Source: Paraburkholderia kururiensis JCM 10599 = LMG 19447 (GTDB lineage: Bacteria; Pseudomonadota; Gammaproteobacteria; Burkholderiales; Burkholderiaceae). Taken from it: a stretch of DNA of 64,000 nucleotides. The stretch covers positions 142,475 through 206,474 of the forward strand of contig NZ_RJZE01000015.1 of assembly GCF_003986935.1 (NCBI RefSeq). Reading direction: 5' to 3'. Made by a program: the position numbers and the translations under genes. Under the pieces are notes generated by a model. That model worked only from the letters and a program-made list of their open reading frames with translations. It did no database searches and had not been told where the DNA came from. Below are positions 45,548 through 54,504 of the stretch, piece by piece (the stretch's first letter is position 1; the number at the start of each line of letters is the position of its first letter).

Positions 45548-46381
45548 TCAGCTGCCCGAGCTAACGGCCGCCGACGAGCCAGCCGAAGCGGCATCCGGCG
45601 ACATCGCCGTTACGGGGCAGGGCACGACGGGCGCAGCCGGTGCCGCTGTCGTTTCCGCCGTTGCTGCCGTTCGCGGCACGCTCGCCCGAGACGCGCCTTT
45701 CCCGACCCTCGCCGCAGCATCCGTGTCCGCCATCCGCGGCAGCGCCGCGAGCGACTGCACGCCGCCCGCGATCGCCGTAGCGATCGCCTCCACCGCACGC
45801 CGATGCCCGTCCACGAGCGCGTCGTAGCCGCTCGCCACCGGCACGCTTGCCACGCTGCGGCAGGTCATCACGGCGCGGCTACCCACTGGCCGCACGCTCC
45901 ATACGGCGTCGATGAGCGCATGCGAGCCAGGCCAGGACTCGAAGCGATGCACGTTGACGCTGACGCGGTACACCGGCACGCCTTCGGGATACGGCGCGCC
46001 GTAGACGTCGATCGTGCCGAGCCGCTGCGCAAGGTCGCCCGAGAGCGCACGCCGCACCTCGTCGCCGGGCAGCGACGCCCAGCGCTCCTCTTCCAGCACG
46101 CTCACCTGGTTCGCGTCTTTCTGCACGACGAGCTGGTTTCGCGCGACCTGCGACGGCATGTCGACCGGCGCCACTTCGATCAGCAGCGAAGGATTGGCCG
46201 CGGCCGCCGCCGTGCGCTGCGCCGTGTCGACGCCAGCACCGGGCGCGGTGCTGAGCGTATAGAAGCGGCTGGGCGGCGACGAAGAACACGCGGCGAGCAT
46301 CGTGAGCGCGGCGGTGGCAACAGCGGCAGCGGTGGCCGTGGTCCGGAAACAAAGCAGGGTGCGAAGCATGGCGTTTTTCAT
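45548..46381 (-). CDS. pqiC: PqiC-like outer-membrane lipoprotein (ABC-type transport auxiliary)
   Basis: This 277-residue lipoprotein has a signal sequence and lipobox LAAC (Cys32), then the PqiC/DUF330 fold (PSRFYTLSTA). The family forms the outer-membrane anchor of the PqiB tunnel that moves lipids between membranes. The last 80 residues are Ala/Ser/Thr-rich and probably disordered, so it is longer than E. coli PqiC (187). Its start overlaps the pqiB stop by 4 bp. Confidence 0.9.
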   Translation of the reverse strand: MKNAMLRTLLCFRTTATAAAVATAALTMLAACSSSPPSRFYTLSTAPGAGVDTAQRTAAAAANPSLLIEVAPVDMPSQVARNQLVVQKDANQVSVLEEERWASLPGDEVRRALSGDLAQRLGTIDVYGAPYPEGVPVYRVSVNVHRFESWPGSHALIDAVWSVRPVGSRAVMTCRSVASVPVASGYDALVDGHRRAVEAIATAIAGGVQSLAALPRMADTDAAARVGKGASRASVPRTAATAETTAAPAAPVVPCPVTAMSPDAASAGSSAAVSSGS

Positions 46382-48063
46382 GGCTTGTCCCCCGGCTTGC
46401 CGCGCAACAGCGATTCGGGGTGGCGTTCGAGGTAATCGGACAGCGCGTTGAGCGACTGCAGCGTGCGCGTGAGTTCCTGCAGCGCCTGGTGCACGTCGGA
46501 CTGCAGCGGCGAGTCTTGCTGGAGCGTTGCTTCGGCGGCGCCGAAGGTCTGCTTCGCGGCCGAAAGCGTGTCGCGCGCCTGCGGCACCACTTCGGTATCG
46601 AGCCGCGAGAACAGGCGGTCGGCGTTCTTGAGCGCGCTGTTGAGATTGGTGCCGATCTGGTCGAACGGCACCTTGTCCAGCTTCCTCGCGATGTCGGCCA
46701 CCTGCAGTTGCAGTTCGTCGAGCGTGTTCGGAATGGTGGGCAGCTCGATGGGCTCGCGCGTCACGTCCACGGTGGCGGGCGGCGCCTTCGGGAACAGGTC
46801 GAGCGCGACGTAGAGCTGGTTGGTGAGCAGGTTGCCCGTGCGCAGCTGGCCGCGCAGGCCGTGCTTCACCAGCGTCTTGAGCATCTCGCTCGCCTCGGGC
46901 GTGCTTTGCATCGGCATCTGGTTGCGCGAGTGGCGGCGCAGGCGGTCGGGGTAGAGGTCCATCGTGACCGGCATCGTGAACTCGTGCGTCTTCGGATCGT
47001 ACTCAACGCCGATGTCGGTCACCTGGCCCAGCACGATGCCGCGGAAGTCCACGGGCGCGCCCACCGAAAGGCCGCGCAGCGACTGGTTGAAGTTCATCAC
47101 CACGCGCACCGGAATGCCGTCGGGCTCGCGCATCGCGTCGCTTTCGTCGGCGCCTAAGCGGAACATCGTGCCGTTGGGCGCGTTGGTGCCCGCGGACTGG
47201 CCGGGCGGCGCCTGGAACGCGAGGCCGCCCACGATCACCGTGGCAAGCGACTGCGTGTTGAGCTTGAGTCCGCTCGCGTCGAGCCGCAGGTCTACGCCGC
47301 TGGCATGCCACCAGCGCGTGTTGGTGCCCACGTACTGGTCGTAGGGCGCGGAAACGAATACCTGCACCGTCACGCCCGTGCCTCCCTTGTCCAGCGAGAA
47401 GCCCGTGACCTGGCCCACCTGGACGCGGCGGTAGAAGATCGGCGAGCCGATATCGATGGAGCCGAGCGAGTCGCCGTGCAGCGTGTACTGGTGGCCCTTC
47501 TGGTCGATGGTGACGGGCGGCGGGGTTTCGAGGCCCACGAAATCCGTTTCGCTTTCGCTGGAGCGGCCCGCATCCACGCCGATGTAGGCGCCCGAAAGCA
47601 GCGTGCCGAGCCCGGACACGCCCGTCGTACCCACGCGCGGACGCACGATCCAGAAGCGGCTGTCCTTCACGGCGAAGTTCTCGGCTTCCTTGGTGAGTTC
47701 CACCTGCACCAGCACGTGCGAAAGATCCTTCGACAGCCGGATCGATTTCACCGATCCGATGTTGACGTCCTTGTACTTGACCTGGGTCTTGCCGGGCTCC
47801 AGCCCTTCGGCGCTCACGAAGCTGATCGTGATGTTGGGCCCTTGCGCGAGCACGGACTTCACCACGAGCGCCACGCCGATCAGCGCGGCGAGCAGCGGCA
47901 CGATCCAGACGAGCGAAGGCAGCCAGCGGCGGGGCGGCTCGACGTCGGGGTCCGGGAGCTCGGGCGGCACCGCGGGCGGCACGGACGCGCCGGCACCGCT
48001 TGCGGTGCGCGCGTCCTGCGACTCGGTTGGCGCCGGCGGCGTGGGTCCTTGCGTGCTGTTCAT
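46378..48063 (-). CDS. pqiB: PqiB-like MCE protein (intermembrane lipid transport)
   Basis: This 561-residue protein has one N-terminal membrane helix (LPSLVWIVPLLAALIGVALV) and three consecutive MCE/MlaD domains (starts near ITISFVSAEGLEPGKT, YTLHGDSLGSIDIGSP and VRVVMNFNQSLRGLSVG), then a C-terminal coiled-coil. In E. coli PqiB six copies form a syringe-like tube across the periplasm. Overlaps of 4 bp with both neighbours indicate one tightly coupled operon. Confidence 0.95.
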   Translation of the reverse strand: MNSTQGPTPPAPTESQDARTASGAGASVPPAVPPELPDPDVEPPRRWLPSLVWIVPLLAALIGVALVVKSVLAQGPNITISFVSAEGLEPGKTQVKYKDVNIGSVKSIRLSKDLSHVLVQVELTKEAENFAVKDSRFWIVRPRVGTTGVSGLGTLLSGAYIGVDAGRSSESETDFVGLETPPPVTIDQKGHQYTLHGDSLGSIDIGSPIFYRRVQVGQVTGFSLDKGGTGVTVQVFVSAPYDQYVGTNTRWWHASGVDLRLDASGLKLNTQSLATVIVGGLAFQAPPGQSAGTNAPNGTMFRLGADESDAMREPDGIPVRVVMNFNQSLRGLSVGAPVDFRGIVLGQVTDIGVEYDPKTHEFTMPVTMDLYPDRLRRHSRNQMPMQSTPEASEMLKTLVKHGLRGQLRTGNLLTNQLYVALDLFPKAPPATVDVTREPIELPTIPNTLDELQLQVADIARKLDKVPFDQIGTNLNSALKNADRLFSRLDTEVVPQARDTLSAAKQTFGAAEATLQQDSPLQSDVHQALQELTRTLQSLNALSDYLERHPESLLRGKPGDKP

Positions 48064-48764
48064 GAAGCAGGATCCTCTGTTGAGGGTGGTTGTTCGTTTT
48101 TAGTGTGCGGGGCCGCCGCGGACGGAACCGAGGACGCCCACGGCCCGTCTTCCTCGACGGCATCCCAGATCAGGCGCGGGTCGAATTGCATCGAGGCGAT
48201 CATGGTGAGAATCACGACCGAGCCGAAAGCCAGGGCGCCCGGCCCCGCCGTGATGACGGCAAGCGACTGGAAGCGCACCAGCGCCACGGTCATGGTGACC
48301 ACGAAGACGTCCAGCATCGACCAGCGCCCGATGAACTCGATGATGCGGTAGAGCCGCACCCGTTCGTTGGGCCGCCATGCGGAGCGGCGCTGCGCGGTGA
48401 GCGTGAGCAGCGTGAGCACCGAGAGCTTGAGCATGGGCACCACGATGCTCGCCACGAACACGATCACGGCGAGCGGCCATTCGCCCGAGGTCCAGAAGTA
48501 GACCACGCCGCTCATGATCGTGTTGTCGTCGCTGCCCACGAGCGAGGACGTATGCATGATGGGCAGCAGGTTGGCCGGAATGTAGAGGATGGCGGCGGCG
48601 GCGAGCAGCGCCCAGGTGCGCATGAGGCTGTCGGGATTGCGCCGGTGCAGCACCGCATCGCAGCGCGAGCAATGCTGTTTGCCGACCGAGCGCAGCCAGG
48701 GCTGCACGCGTCCGCAGGCATGGCAGGAAACGAGGCCGGCGCGCCTGGCGGTGAGGTATCGCAT
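48060..48764 (-). CDS. pqiA: PqiA-like membrane protein, second half
   Basis: This 234-residue protein is one PqiA domain: an N-terminal zinc-ribbon-like pair (CHACG and CSRCD), then four predicted helices (WALLAAAAILYIPANLLPIM and following). E. coli PqiA is one 417-residue chain with two such domains; here they are separate genes. It overlaps pqiB by 4 bp and starts 6 bp after the first pqiA gene. It probably forms the inner-membrane part of the PqiABC system. Confidence 0.92.
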   Translation of the reverse strand: MRYLTARRAGLVSCHACGRVQPWLRSVGKQHCSRCDAVLHRRNPDSLMRTWALLAAAAILYIPANLLPIMHTSSLVGSDDNTIMSGVVYFWTSGEWPLAVIVFVASIVVPMLKLSVLTLLTLTAQRRSAWRPNERVRLYRIIEFIGRWSMLDVFVVTMTVALVRFQSLAVITAGPGALAFGSVVILTMIASMQFDPRLIWDAVEEDGPWASSVPSAAAPHTKNEQPPSTEDPAS

Positions 48765-48770
48765 GGGGCG

Positions 48771-49571
48771 TCAGTCCTTGCGCGCGGCGAGCGGGGCGGG
48801 ACGACGGCCGGGTACGGCGCCCGCGCTTGCGCCGGGACCACCGCCCACCGTTGCGCCGGAATGGCGACCGGAGTGGCCGCCAGGATTGTCTCCTGGATTG
48901 CCGGCAGGATTGTCGCCTGACCCGGACGCCGGCCCGGACCGGCCCGGTTGGCGAGACGCGCGGCGCGCCCGCAGTTCGTCGGCGATGTCCCAGAGCGTGC
49001 GCGAATCGAAGGTCACGACCACCGTCGACATGAGCGTGAGCGCGCCGAAGCCGAACAGCGCGACGTCGGGAATCACGCGCGCGAGGCTCACCATTTTCAC
49101 GATGGTGACGAGCACGCCCAGCATGAAGACTTCGATCATGCCCCAGGGCCGCACGAACTGGATGGCGCGCAGCACGCGGTTGAAGCCGGGCGGAACGTGG
49201 CCCTGGCGCACGGGAAGCAGCACGTAGAGCAGGGCGACGAGTTCGGTCAGCGGGAATAGGACCGTGCAGCAGAACACCATGACCGCGACCAGTTCCATGT
49301 GCTCTTCCCAGAGCACGACGAGCGCGCCGAACAGGCTCGAGCGCGAGGTGACGCCGTTCGCGTCGAGTTCGAGAATCGGAAACGACTGGGCAATGATGAA
49401 CGTGATGAGCGCGCCGAGCGTCATCGCGCAGATGCGGTCCAGCTGGGCGGACGAGCCGTGATAGAGCGCCGCGCCGCAGCGCGGGCAACGCGCGGTGAGC
49501 CGGGCGCGTAGCAGCGGCTTGCGGAACAGCGCGTCGCACTCGTGGCATGCGATCAGATTGTCTCGTTCCAT
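48771..49571 (-). CDS. pqiA: PqiA-like membrane protein, first half
   Basis: This 266-residue protein has a CxxC pair (CHECD, CPRCG), about four helices (ALITFIIAQSFPILELD etc.) and a Gly/Pro/Asn-rich C-terminal tail of about 60 residues with a GDNPAGNPGDNPGG repeat, probably unstructured. The start at 49571 (MERDNLIACHECD) places the zinc pair at the N-terminus; the upstream frame runs through 9-bp repeats. It is first in the operon pqiA-pqiA-pqiB-pqiC. Confidence 0.92.
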   Translation of the reverse strand: MERDNLIACHECDALFRKPLLRARLTARCPRCGAALYHGSSAQLDRICAMTLGALITFIIAQSFPILELDANGVTSRSSLFGALVVLWEEHMELVAVMVFCCTVLFPLTELVALLYVLLPVRQGHVPPGFNRVLRAIQFVRPWGMIEVFMLGVLVTIVKMVSLARVIPDVALFGFGALTLMSTVVVTFDSRTLWDIADELRARRASRQPGRSGPASGSGDNPAGNPGDNPGGHSGRHSGATVGGGPGASAGAVPGRRPAPLAARKD

Positions 49572-49590
49572 GTGGGCGTGCTGGATAAAA

Positions 49591-49635
49591 CGGCCTAAAC
49601 GGCTTGATCGGCCTAAATGGCTTGAACGGCCTGAT
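49591..49635. repeat. Five degenerate copies of a 9-bp repeat upstream of the pqi operon
   Basis: Units CGGCCTAAA, CGGCTTGAT, CGGCCTAAA, TGGCTTGAA and CGGCCTGAT lie 20 bp before the first pqiA start, in its leader. Confidence 0.75.
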
Positions 49636-50093
49636 CGTCTGTCTGATCGTCCGTGAAGCAGCCGGACGAAAGCGGCGGTGCCGGGCGCCGTGTGGCGCGG
49701 TACGAACCGGCTGGACGGTCCAAAAGGCGCCACCATGTTACCAAACCCATGCCGGGCCACGCACAACGGGGCTGGGCAAGGCCGAGACCGGCGAATGCCG
49801 GAATATCGACCCTCGCGCCTTCCTTTCGTTCCGTTACGCCAGTCTTCATGCAGGACGGCCCAAGGCTGGAGTAGCATGGCGGCCTTGACATCCCCGGCTG
49901 TTGTCCGCTGTTTGCGCGGTTGCTTTTAGCGCCGTACCGGGTCATGCGCCGTTTGCAGGGCTGCGTGGCGTCCTCGCTTCGCCGGACGCCGGCGCGGCAT
50001 GGGCGGCGGCCTCGCGCGCAGCTTTTCCCCTTACGGATGGAATAAGCGCGCCGGCTGCCACGTTGAACGTAATGCGTTAGCGTCCGGATCGTC
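49636..50093. other. Intergenic stretch without a recognisable gene
   Basis: This 458-bp gap separates the divergent pqi operon and cytochrome b561 gene. I see open frames on both strands but none with family similarity or a ribosome-binding site. It should hold both promoters; I could not point to convincing boxes. Confidence 0.6.
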
Positions 50094-50654
50094 ATGCCAT
50101 CCCGTCCTTCCTTTGCCTCGCCCGAGCCGTACACCCGCACGGCGATCGGGTTCCACTGGCTGATCGCGCTTCTCATCGTCTGTGCCTTCGCGCTCGGCTG
50201 GGTGATGACGGGCATTCCGGGCCTAACGCCCACCAAGCTTCGCTACTATTCCTGGCACAAGTGGATCGGCGTGACGGTGTTCGCGCTCGCCGTGCTGCGC
50301 ATCGTCTGGCGCGCCACGCACCGGGCGCCGCCGTTGCCGCGCCGCATGCCGGGCTGGCAGCGCGTGCTCGCGCACGGCGTGCATGCGCTGCTCTATGTGC
50401 TGATGGTGGCCGTGCCGGTCTCGGGTTATCTGTTCAGCTCCGCGGCCAACGTGCCGGTTGTCTATCTCGGGCTGGTGCAGCTGCCCATGCTGATCGGCCC
50501 TGATCCCGTGCTCAAGACGGTGTTCCGCACGATGCACGTCACGCTCGATTACTCGCTCGCCGTGCTCGTGGTGCTGCATGTGGCGGCGGCGATCAAGCAT
50601 CAATGGCTCGACCGCGACGGCCTGCTGTCGCGCATGATTCCGTTCCTCAAATAA
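50094..50654 (+). CDS. Cytochrome b561 (YceJ/CybB family)
   Basis: This 186-residue inner-membrane protein has four predicted helices with the haem b histidines in GFHWLIALL, SWHKWIGVT and TMHVTLDYSLAVLVVLHVAAA. It transfers electrons, probably from ubiquinol. A YceI gene follows after 8 bp, as in the E. coli yceJ-yceI pair. Start ATG at 50094 (MPSRPSF). Confidence 0.93.
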   Translation: MPSRPSFASPEPYTRTAIGFHWLIALLIVCAFALGWVMTGIPGLTPTKLRYYSWHKWIGVTVFALAVLRIVWRATHRAPPLPRRMPGWQRVLAHGVHALLYVLMVAVPVSGYLFSSAANVPVVYLGLVQLPMLIGPDPVLKTVFRTMHVTLDYSLAVLVVLHVAAAIKHQWLDRDGLLSRMIPFLK

Positions 50655-50662
50655 GGACAAAC

Positions 50663-51250
50663 ATGAAGGGTTCGTTCTATCGCTACATGCTGGCCGTGTT
50701 CGCCGCGGCTTCTCTGAACGCGGCGGCGCCCGGCCGCGCGCTTGCCGAGACCGGCGCGGCAAGCCAGGTGGATCTCGCGAAGAGCTCGATTACCGCGACC
50801 TCGAAGCAGATGAACGTGCCGGTGGAAGGCCGGTTCAGGAAGTTCACCGCGCAGCTCAGTTTCGATCCCGCCAAACCCGCCGCGGGCAGCGCGCAATTCA
50901 CGGTGGACGTGGCCAGCTACGATCTGGGCGACGAGAGCTTCAACGACTCGGTGCGTGGCAAGGACTGGTTCGATGCGAAAACCTGGCCGCAGGCCACCTT
51001 CGTTTCCAGCGCCATCGCGCCGGCCGGCGGTAATCAGTACAAGGTGACGGGCAAGCTCACCATCAAGGGCAAGTCGCAGACGGTGGTCGTGCCCGTTGCG
51101 TACTCCCAGCAGGGTTCCGCGCAGGCTTTCGACGGCACGTTGCCGATCCGCCGCCTGCAGTTCGACGTGGGCACGGGCGACTGGAAGGACACCTCCACCG
51201 TGGCCGACGAAGTGGTCATCAAGTTTCACATCGTTGCCGCGCGCAAATAG
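50663..51250 (+). CDS. YceI family periplasmic protein 1
   Basis: This 195-residue protein has a signal peptide (FYRYMLAVFAAASLNAAAPG, ALA cleavage region) and a lipocalin-like YceI barrel thought to hold a polyisoprenoid (ubiquinone-like) ligand. DLAKSSITATSKQMNVPVEG and KDWFDAKTWPQATFVS are recognisable. TAAGGA precedes the ATG; the long frame before it lies inside the cytochrome gene. Close spacing suggests co-expression with cytochrome b561. Confidence 0.93.
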   Translation: MKGSFYRYMLAVFAAASLNAAAPGRALAETGAASQVDLAKSSITATSKQMNVPVEGRFRKFTAQLSFDPAKPAAGSAQFTVDVASYDLGDESFNDSVRGKDWFDAKTWPQATFVSSAIAPAGGNQYKVTGKLTIKGKSQTVVVPVAYSQQGSAQAFDGTLPIRRLQFDVGTGDWKDTSTVADEVVIKFHIVAARK

Positions 51251-51314
51251 AGACTGCTGCTGTCGTGTGCCGCGGTGTTTTCGTGTCGTCGATTGTCTGT
51301 GAGGAGGACAGGAC

Positions 51315-51902
51315 TTGAAGAAGTCACAGCTGTTTGCCATGGCGGCGCTGGGCGCGTCGCTGTCGTTGGGTTCGGCCGGTGCGTTCGCTGCCGACACCTA
51401 CATGCTCGACCCGAACCACACCTATCCGAGCTTCGAGGCCGACCACCTGGGTGGCCTTTCGATCTGGCGCGGGAAGTTCACGAAGACCTCGGGCACGGTC
51501 ACGCTGGACCGTCAGGCGAAGACGGGCACGGTGGACGTGACGGTCGACGTCGCGTCCATCGATACGGGCAATGCCAAGCTCGACGATCACCTGAAGGAGG
51601 CCGAGTTCTTCGACGTCGCGAAATATCCCAAGGCCACCTACAAGGGCACGCGCATTCGCTTCGACGGCGAGCGGCCCGTGGAAGTGGACGGCGATTTCAC
51701 GCTGCACGGCGTGACGAAGCCACTTGCGCTCAAGATCGAGTCGTTCAAGTGCATGCCGCACCCCGTGTTCAAGCGCGAGGTGTGCGGCGTGGAAGCGAGC
51801 GCCACATTCGATCGCTCGGACTACGGCCTCGCGTTCGGCAAGGACTACGGCTTCAGCATGCAGACGACGCTGCACATTCAGGCCGAAGGAATCAAGCAGT
51901 AG
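51315..51902 (+). CDS. YceI family periplasmic protein 2 (TTG start)
   Basis: This 195-residue YceI protein is a second, diverged copy (DPNHTYPSFEADHLGGLS, EFFDVAKYPKATYKGTRI). A signal peptide is visible (LFAMAALGASLSLGSAGAFA, AFA cleavage). The start is TTG at 51315, supported by AGGAGGA at 51302-51308 and by the signal peptide, which needs this start; no ATG fits. Two conserved cysteines near FKCMPHPVFKREVCG may form a disulfide. Confidence 0.92.
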   Translation: MKKSQLFAMAALGASLSLGSAGAFAADTYMLDPNHTYPSFEADHLGGLSIWRGKFTKTSGTVTLDRQAKTGTVDVTVDVASIDTGNAKLDDHLKEAEFFDVAKYPKATYKGTRIRFDGERPVEVDGDFTLHGVTKPLALKIESFKCMPHPVFKREVCGVEASATFDRSDYGLAFGKDYGFSMQTTLHIQAEGIKQ

Positions 51903-52089
51903 GCATCGCGCGGGGCCGCGTTGTGTACGGACGGCCCCGCGCCTGAACGGACGAACGAACAGAAGCAGACAGGCGCGCGTACGGCCAGTGCGCGGGCATG
52001 GACGCTGCGTATGAAACGGCTGCACACCCCGAAGCAGCCAATAAGGCGGTAACTACCCGAACCAGAACGACATACAAACGGAGGTCGCG

Positions 52090-53373
52090 ATGAACAGGGG
52101 CATGACGGCAATCCCGCCGGCTGTCGCCACCGGTAGCCGCTCCTGGCGGCTGATCGTGGCGGCATCCATCGGCAACGCGCTGGAATGGTTCGATCTCGTC
52201 GTCTACGGCTTTTTCGCGGTCGTCATTTCGCGGCTCTTCTTTCCGGCCGGCAACGATACGGTTTCGCTGCTGCTCACGCTGGGTACGTTCGGCGTGTCGT
52301 TCTTCATGCGACCGCTCGGCGCCATCGTGCTGGGCGCCTATGCGGACCTGCGCGGACGCAAGGCGGCGCTCACGCTCTCCATCCTGCTGATGATGGTCGG
52401 CACATTCGTGATCGCGGTGCTGCCGGGTTATGCGTCGATTGGCGTGGCGGCGCCCATCGTGCTCGTGCTGGCGCGTCTGGTGCAGGGCTTTTCGGCCGGC
52501 GGCGAGTTCGGCAGCGCCACCGCGTTTCTCGCCGAGCACGTGCCCGCGCGGCGGGGTTTCTATGCGAGCTGGCAGATTGCGAGTCAGGGCCTCACGACGC
52601 TGCTTGCCGCTACGTTCGGCACGTTCCTGTCCGGTGCGCTCACGCCGCAGCAGATGGACGCCTGGGGGTGGCGCGTGCCGTTCGTCTTCGGGCTCCTGAT
52701 CGGGCCGGTGGCGTGGTACATCCGCTCGCGCCTCGACGAGACGCCCGAATTCCTCGCCGCCGAGACCACGCCCACGCCATTGCGCGACACGTTCGCTTCG
52801 CAGAAGGTGCGTCTTCTGATTGCGATGGGCGCGGTGGTGCTCGGCACCGTCGCGACCTATCTCGTGCTCTTCATGCCCACTTACGGCGTGAAGCAGTTGG
52901 GGCTGTCGCCTTCGGTGTCGTTCGCGGCGATCATGCTCGTGGGCGTGATCCAACTCGTGCTCGCGCCCGTGTTCGGGCACTTCTCGGACATCCATGGCCG
53001 CACGCGGCTCATGCTCGTCTCGGCCGTGTTGCTCTTTGTTCTGATCCTGCCGGGCTTCGCGTGGCTCGTTGCCCATCCCGGCTTCGGCACGTTGCTCGTC
53101 ATCGAGGCTGTGTTCGGCTTGCTGATGACGGGCTACTTTGCGTCGCTGCCCGGGCTCTTGTCCGAGATATTTCCGGTGCAGACGCGCACGACCGGCATGT
53201 CGCTCGCCTATAACGTCGCGGTGACGATTTTCGGCGGATTCGGTCCGTTCATCATCGCGTGGCTGATTCGCGCGACAGGCACCAAGGTGGCGCCTGCTTT
53301 CTACGTGATGCTCGCGGCGGCGTTGAGCATCGCTGCGCTGATCGCGGCACGGCGCAAGCTGCAGTTTCGGTAG
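52090..53373 (+). CDS. MFS transporter, metabolite:H+ symporter (MHS) type
   Basis: This 427-residue inner-membrane carrier has about twelve helices and MHS-family hallmarks: IGNALEWFDLVVYGFFA at the start, the loop motif GAYADLRGRK and LVQGFSAGGEFGSATAFL. Relatives carry citrate, 2-oxoglutarate, proline/betaine or shikimate; the substrate here is not evident. GGAGG precedes the ATG. A terminator follows. Confidence 0.92.
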   Translation: MNRGMTAIPPAVATGSRSWRLIVAASIGNALEWFDLVVYGFFAVVISRLFFPAGNDTVSLLLTLGTFGVSFFMRPLGAIVLGAYADLRGRKAALTLSILLMMVGTFVIAVLPGYASIGVAAPIVLVLARLVQGFSAGGEFGSATAFLAEHVPARRGFYASWQIASQGLTTLLAATFGTFLSGALTPQQMDAWGWRVPFVFGLLIGPVAWYIRSRLDETPEFLAAETTPTPLRDTFASQKVRLLIAMGAVVLGTVATYLVLFMPTYGVKQLGLSPSVSFAAIMLVGVIQLVLAPVFGHFSDIHGRTRLMLVSAVLLFVLILPGFAWLVAHPGFGTLLVIEAVFGLLMTGYFASLPGLLSEIFPVQTRTTGMSLAYNVAVTIFGGFGPFIIAWLIRATGTKVAPAFYVMLAAALSIAALIAARRKLQFR

Positions 53374-53465
53374 AGGCCGTTCAAGGCGATGGTGCGTCGT
53401 GGCCGGGCGTGACCGACTGCTTGCTGTCGACCACCATCAACCGCCACGGCGGCGCCATAAAGCAC

Positions 53466-53500
53466 GAAGGCCGGTTCTTTCGAACCGGCCTTCGTTTTTA
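53466..53500 (+). terminator. Terminator of the MFS gene
   Basis: A perfect 12-bp stem (GAAGGCCGGTTC with GAACCGGCCTTC, loop TTTC) is followed by GTTTTT on the plus strand, between the MFS gene and convergent secF. Confidence 0.85.
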
Positions 53501-53538
53501 CGTCGACTGCTTTTGCATGCTTACGTCGGCAAGTGCAA

Positions 53539-54489
53539 TTACACCTGTGCGCCCGCGTTCGGATCGTTCGGGTCGTGCCGCTCGCGCCGTTCCTTGACGA
53601 GGTCCTCGCGCTTCACGCCGAGCCACATGGCGAGCGCGGCTGCCACGAACACGGACGAGTAGATGCCGAACAGAATGCCCACCGTGAGGGCCAGCGCGAA
53701 GTAGTGCAGCGTGGGGCCGCCGAAGAGGAACATCGAGAGCACCATCATCTGCGTACAGCCGTGCGTGATGATGGTCCGCGACATGGTGCTCGTGATCGCG
53801 TGGTTGATGACTTCGATCACGCTCATCTTGCGCTCGCGCCGGAACGTCTCGCGAATCCGGTCGAAGATAACGACCGATTCGTTCACCGAGTAGCCCAGCA
53901 CGGCGAGCACCGCGGCCAGCACGGAGAGCGAGAACTCCCACTGGAAGAACGCGAAGAAGCCGAGAATGATCACGACGTCGTGCAGGTTCGCGATGATGCC
54001 CGCCACGGCGTACTTCCACTCGAAGCGGAACGACAGGTAGATCACGATGCCGGCCACCACGCAGGCGAGGGCGAGCAGGCCGTCGGTGGCCAGTTCCTTA
54101 CCGACCTGCGGACCCACGAACTCCACGCGCTGCAACTGCACCTGCGCGTTTTGCCCCTTGAGCGCCGACATCACCTGGTCGCTCTGCTGCGCCGACGAAA
54201 GCCCCTGCTTGACCGGCAGGCGGATCAGCACGTCGCGCGAGGTGCCGAAGTTCTGCACCTGAGCGTCGCTGTAGCCGATCTTCTCGAGCGTGCCGCGCAC
54301 CGGCTCCAGGTCCACAGCCTGCGGATACTGGACCTCGATCACGGTACCGCCAGTGAACTCGATCGAGAGGTGCAGGCCGCGATGCAGCAGGAAGAACACG
54401 GCGGCAATGAAGGTCACGAGCGAGATCGCGTTGAAGAGCAACGCGCGCTGCATGAACGGAATGTCTTTACGGATGCGGAAAAATTCCAT
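53539..54489 (-). CDS. secF: Protein translocase subunit SecF
   Basis: This 316-residue inner-membrane subunit uses the proton gradient, with SecD, to complete protein export through SecYEG. Six helices and the family segments RGLHLSIEFTGGTVIEVQ and GYSVNESVVIFDRIRE are present. It follows secD by 15 bp on the minus strand and ends the queA-tgt-yajC-secD-secF cluster. Confidence 0.97.
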   Translation of the reverse strand: MEFFRIRKDIPFMQRALLFNAISLVTFIAAVFFLLHRGLHLSIEFTGGTVIEVQYPQAVDLEPVRGTLEKIGYSDAQVQNFGTSRDVLIRLPVKQGLSSAQQSDQVMSALKGQNAQVQLQRVEFVGPQVGKELATDGLLALACVVAGIVIYLSFRFEWKYAVAGIIANLHDVVIILGFFAFFQWEFSLSVLAAVLAVLGYSVNESVVIFDRIRETFRRERKMSVIEVINHAITSTMSRTIITHGCTQMMVLSMFLFGGPTLHYFALALTVGILFGIYSSVFVAAALAMWLGVKREDLVKERRERHDPNDPNAGAQV

Positions 54490-54504
54490 GGTCTTCTCCG
54501 GGCC

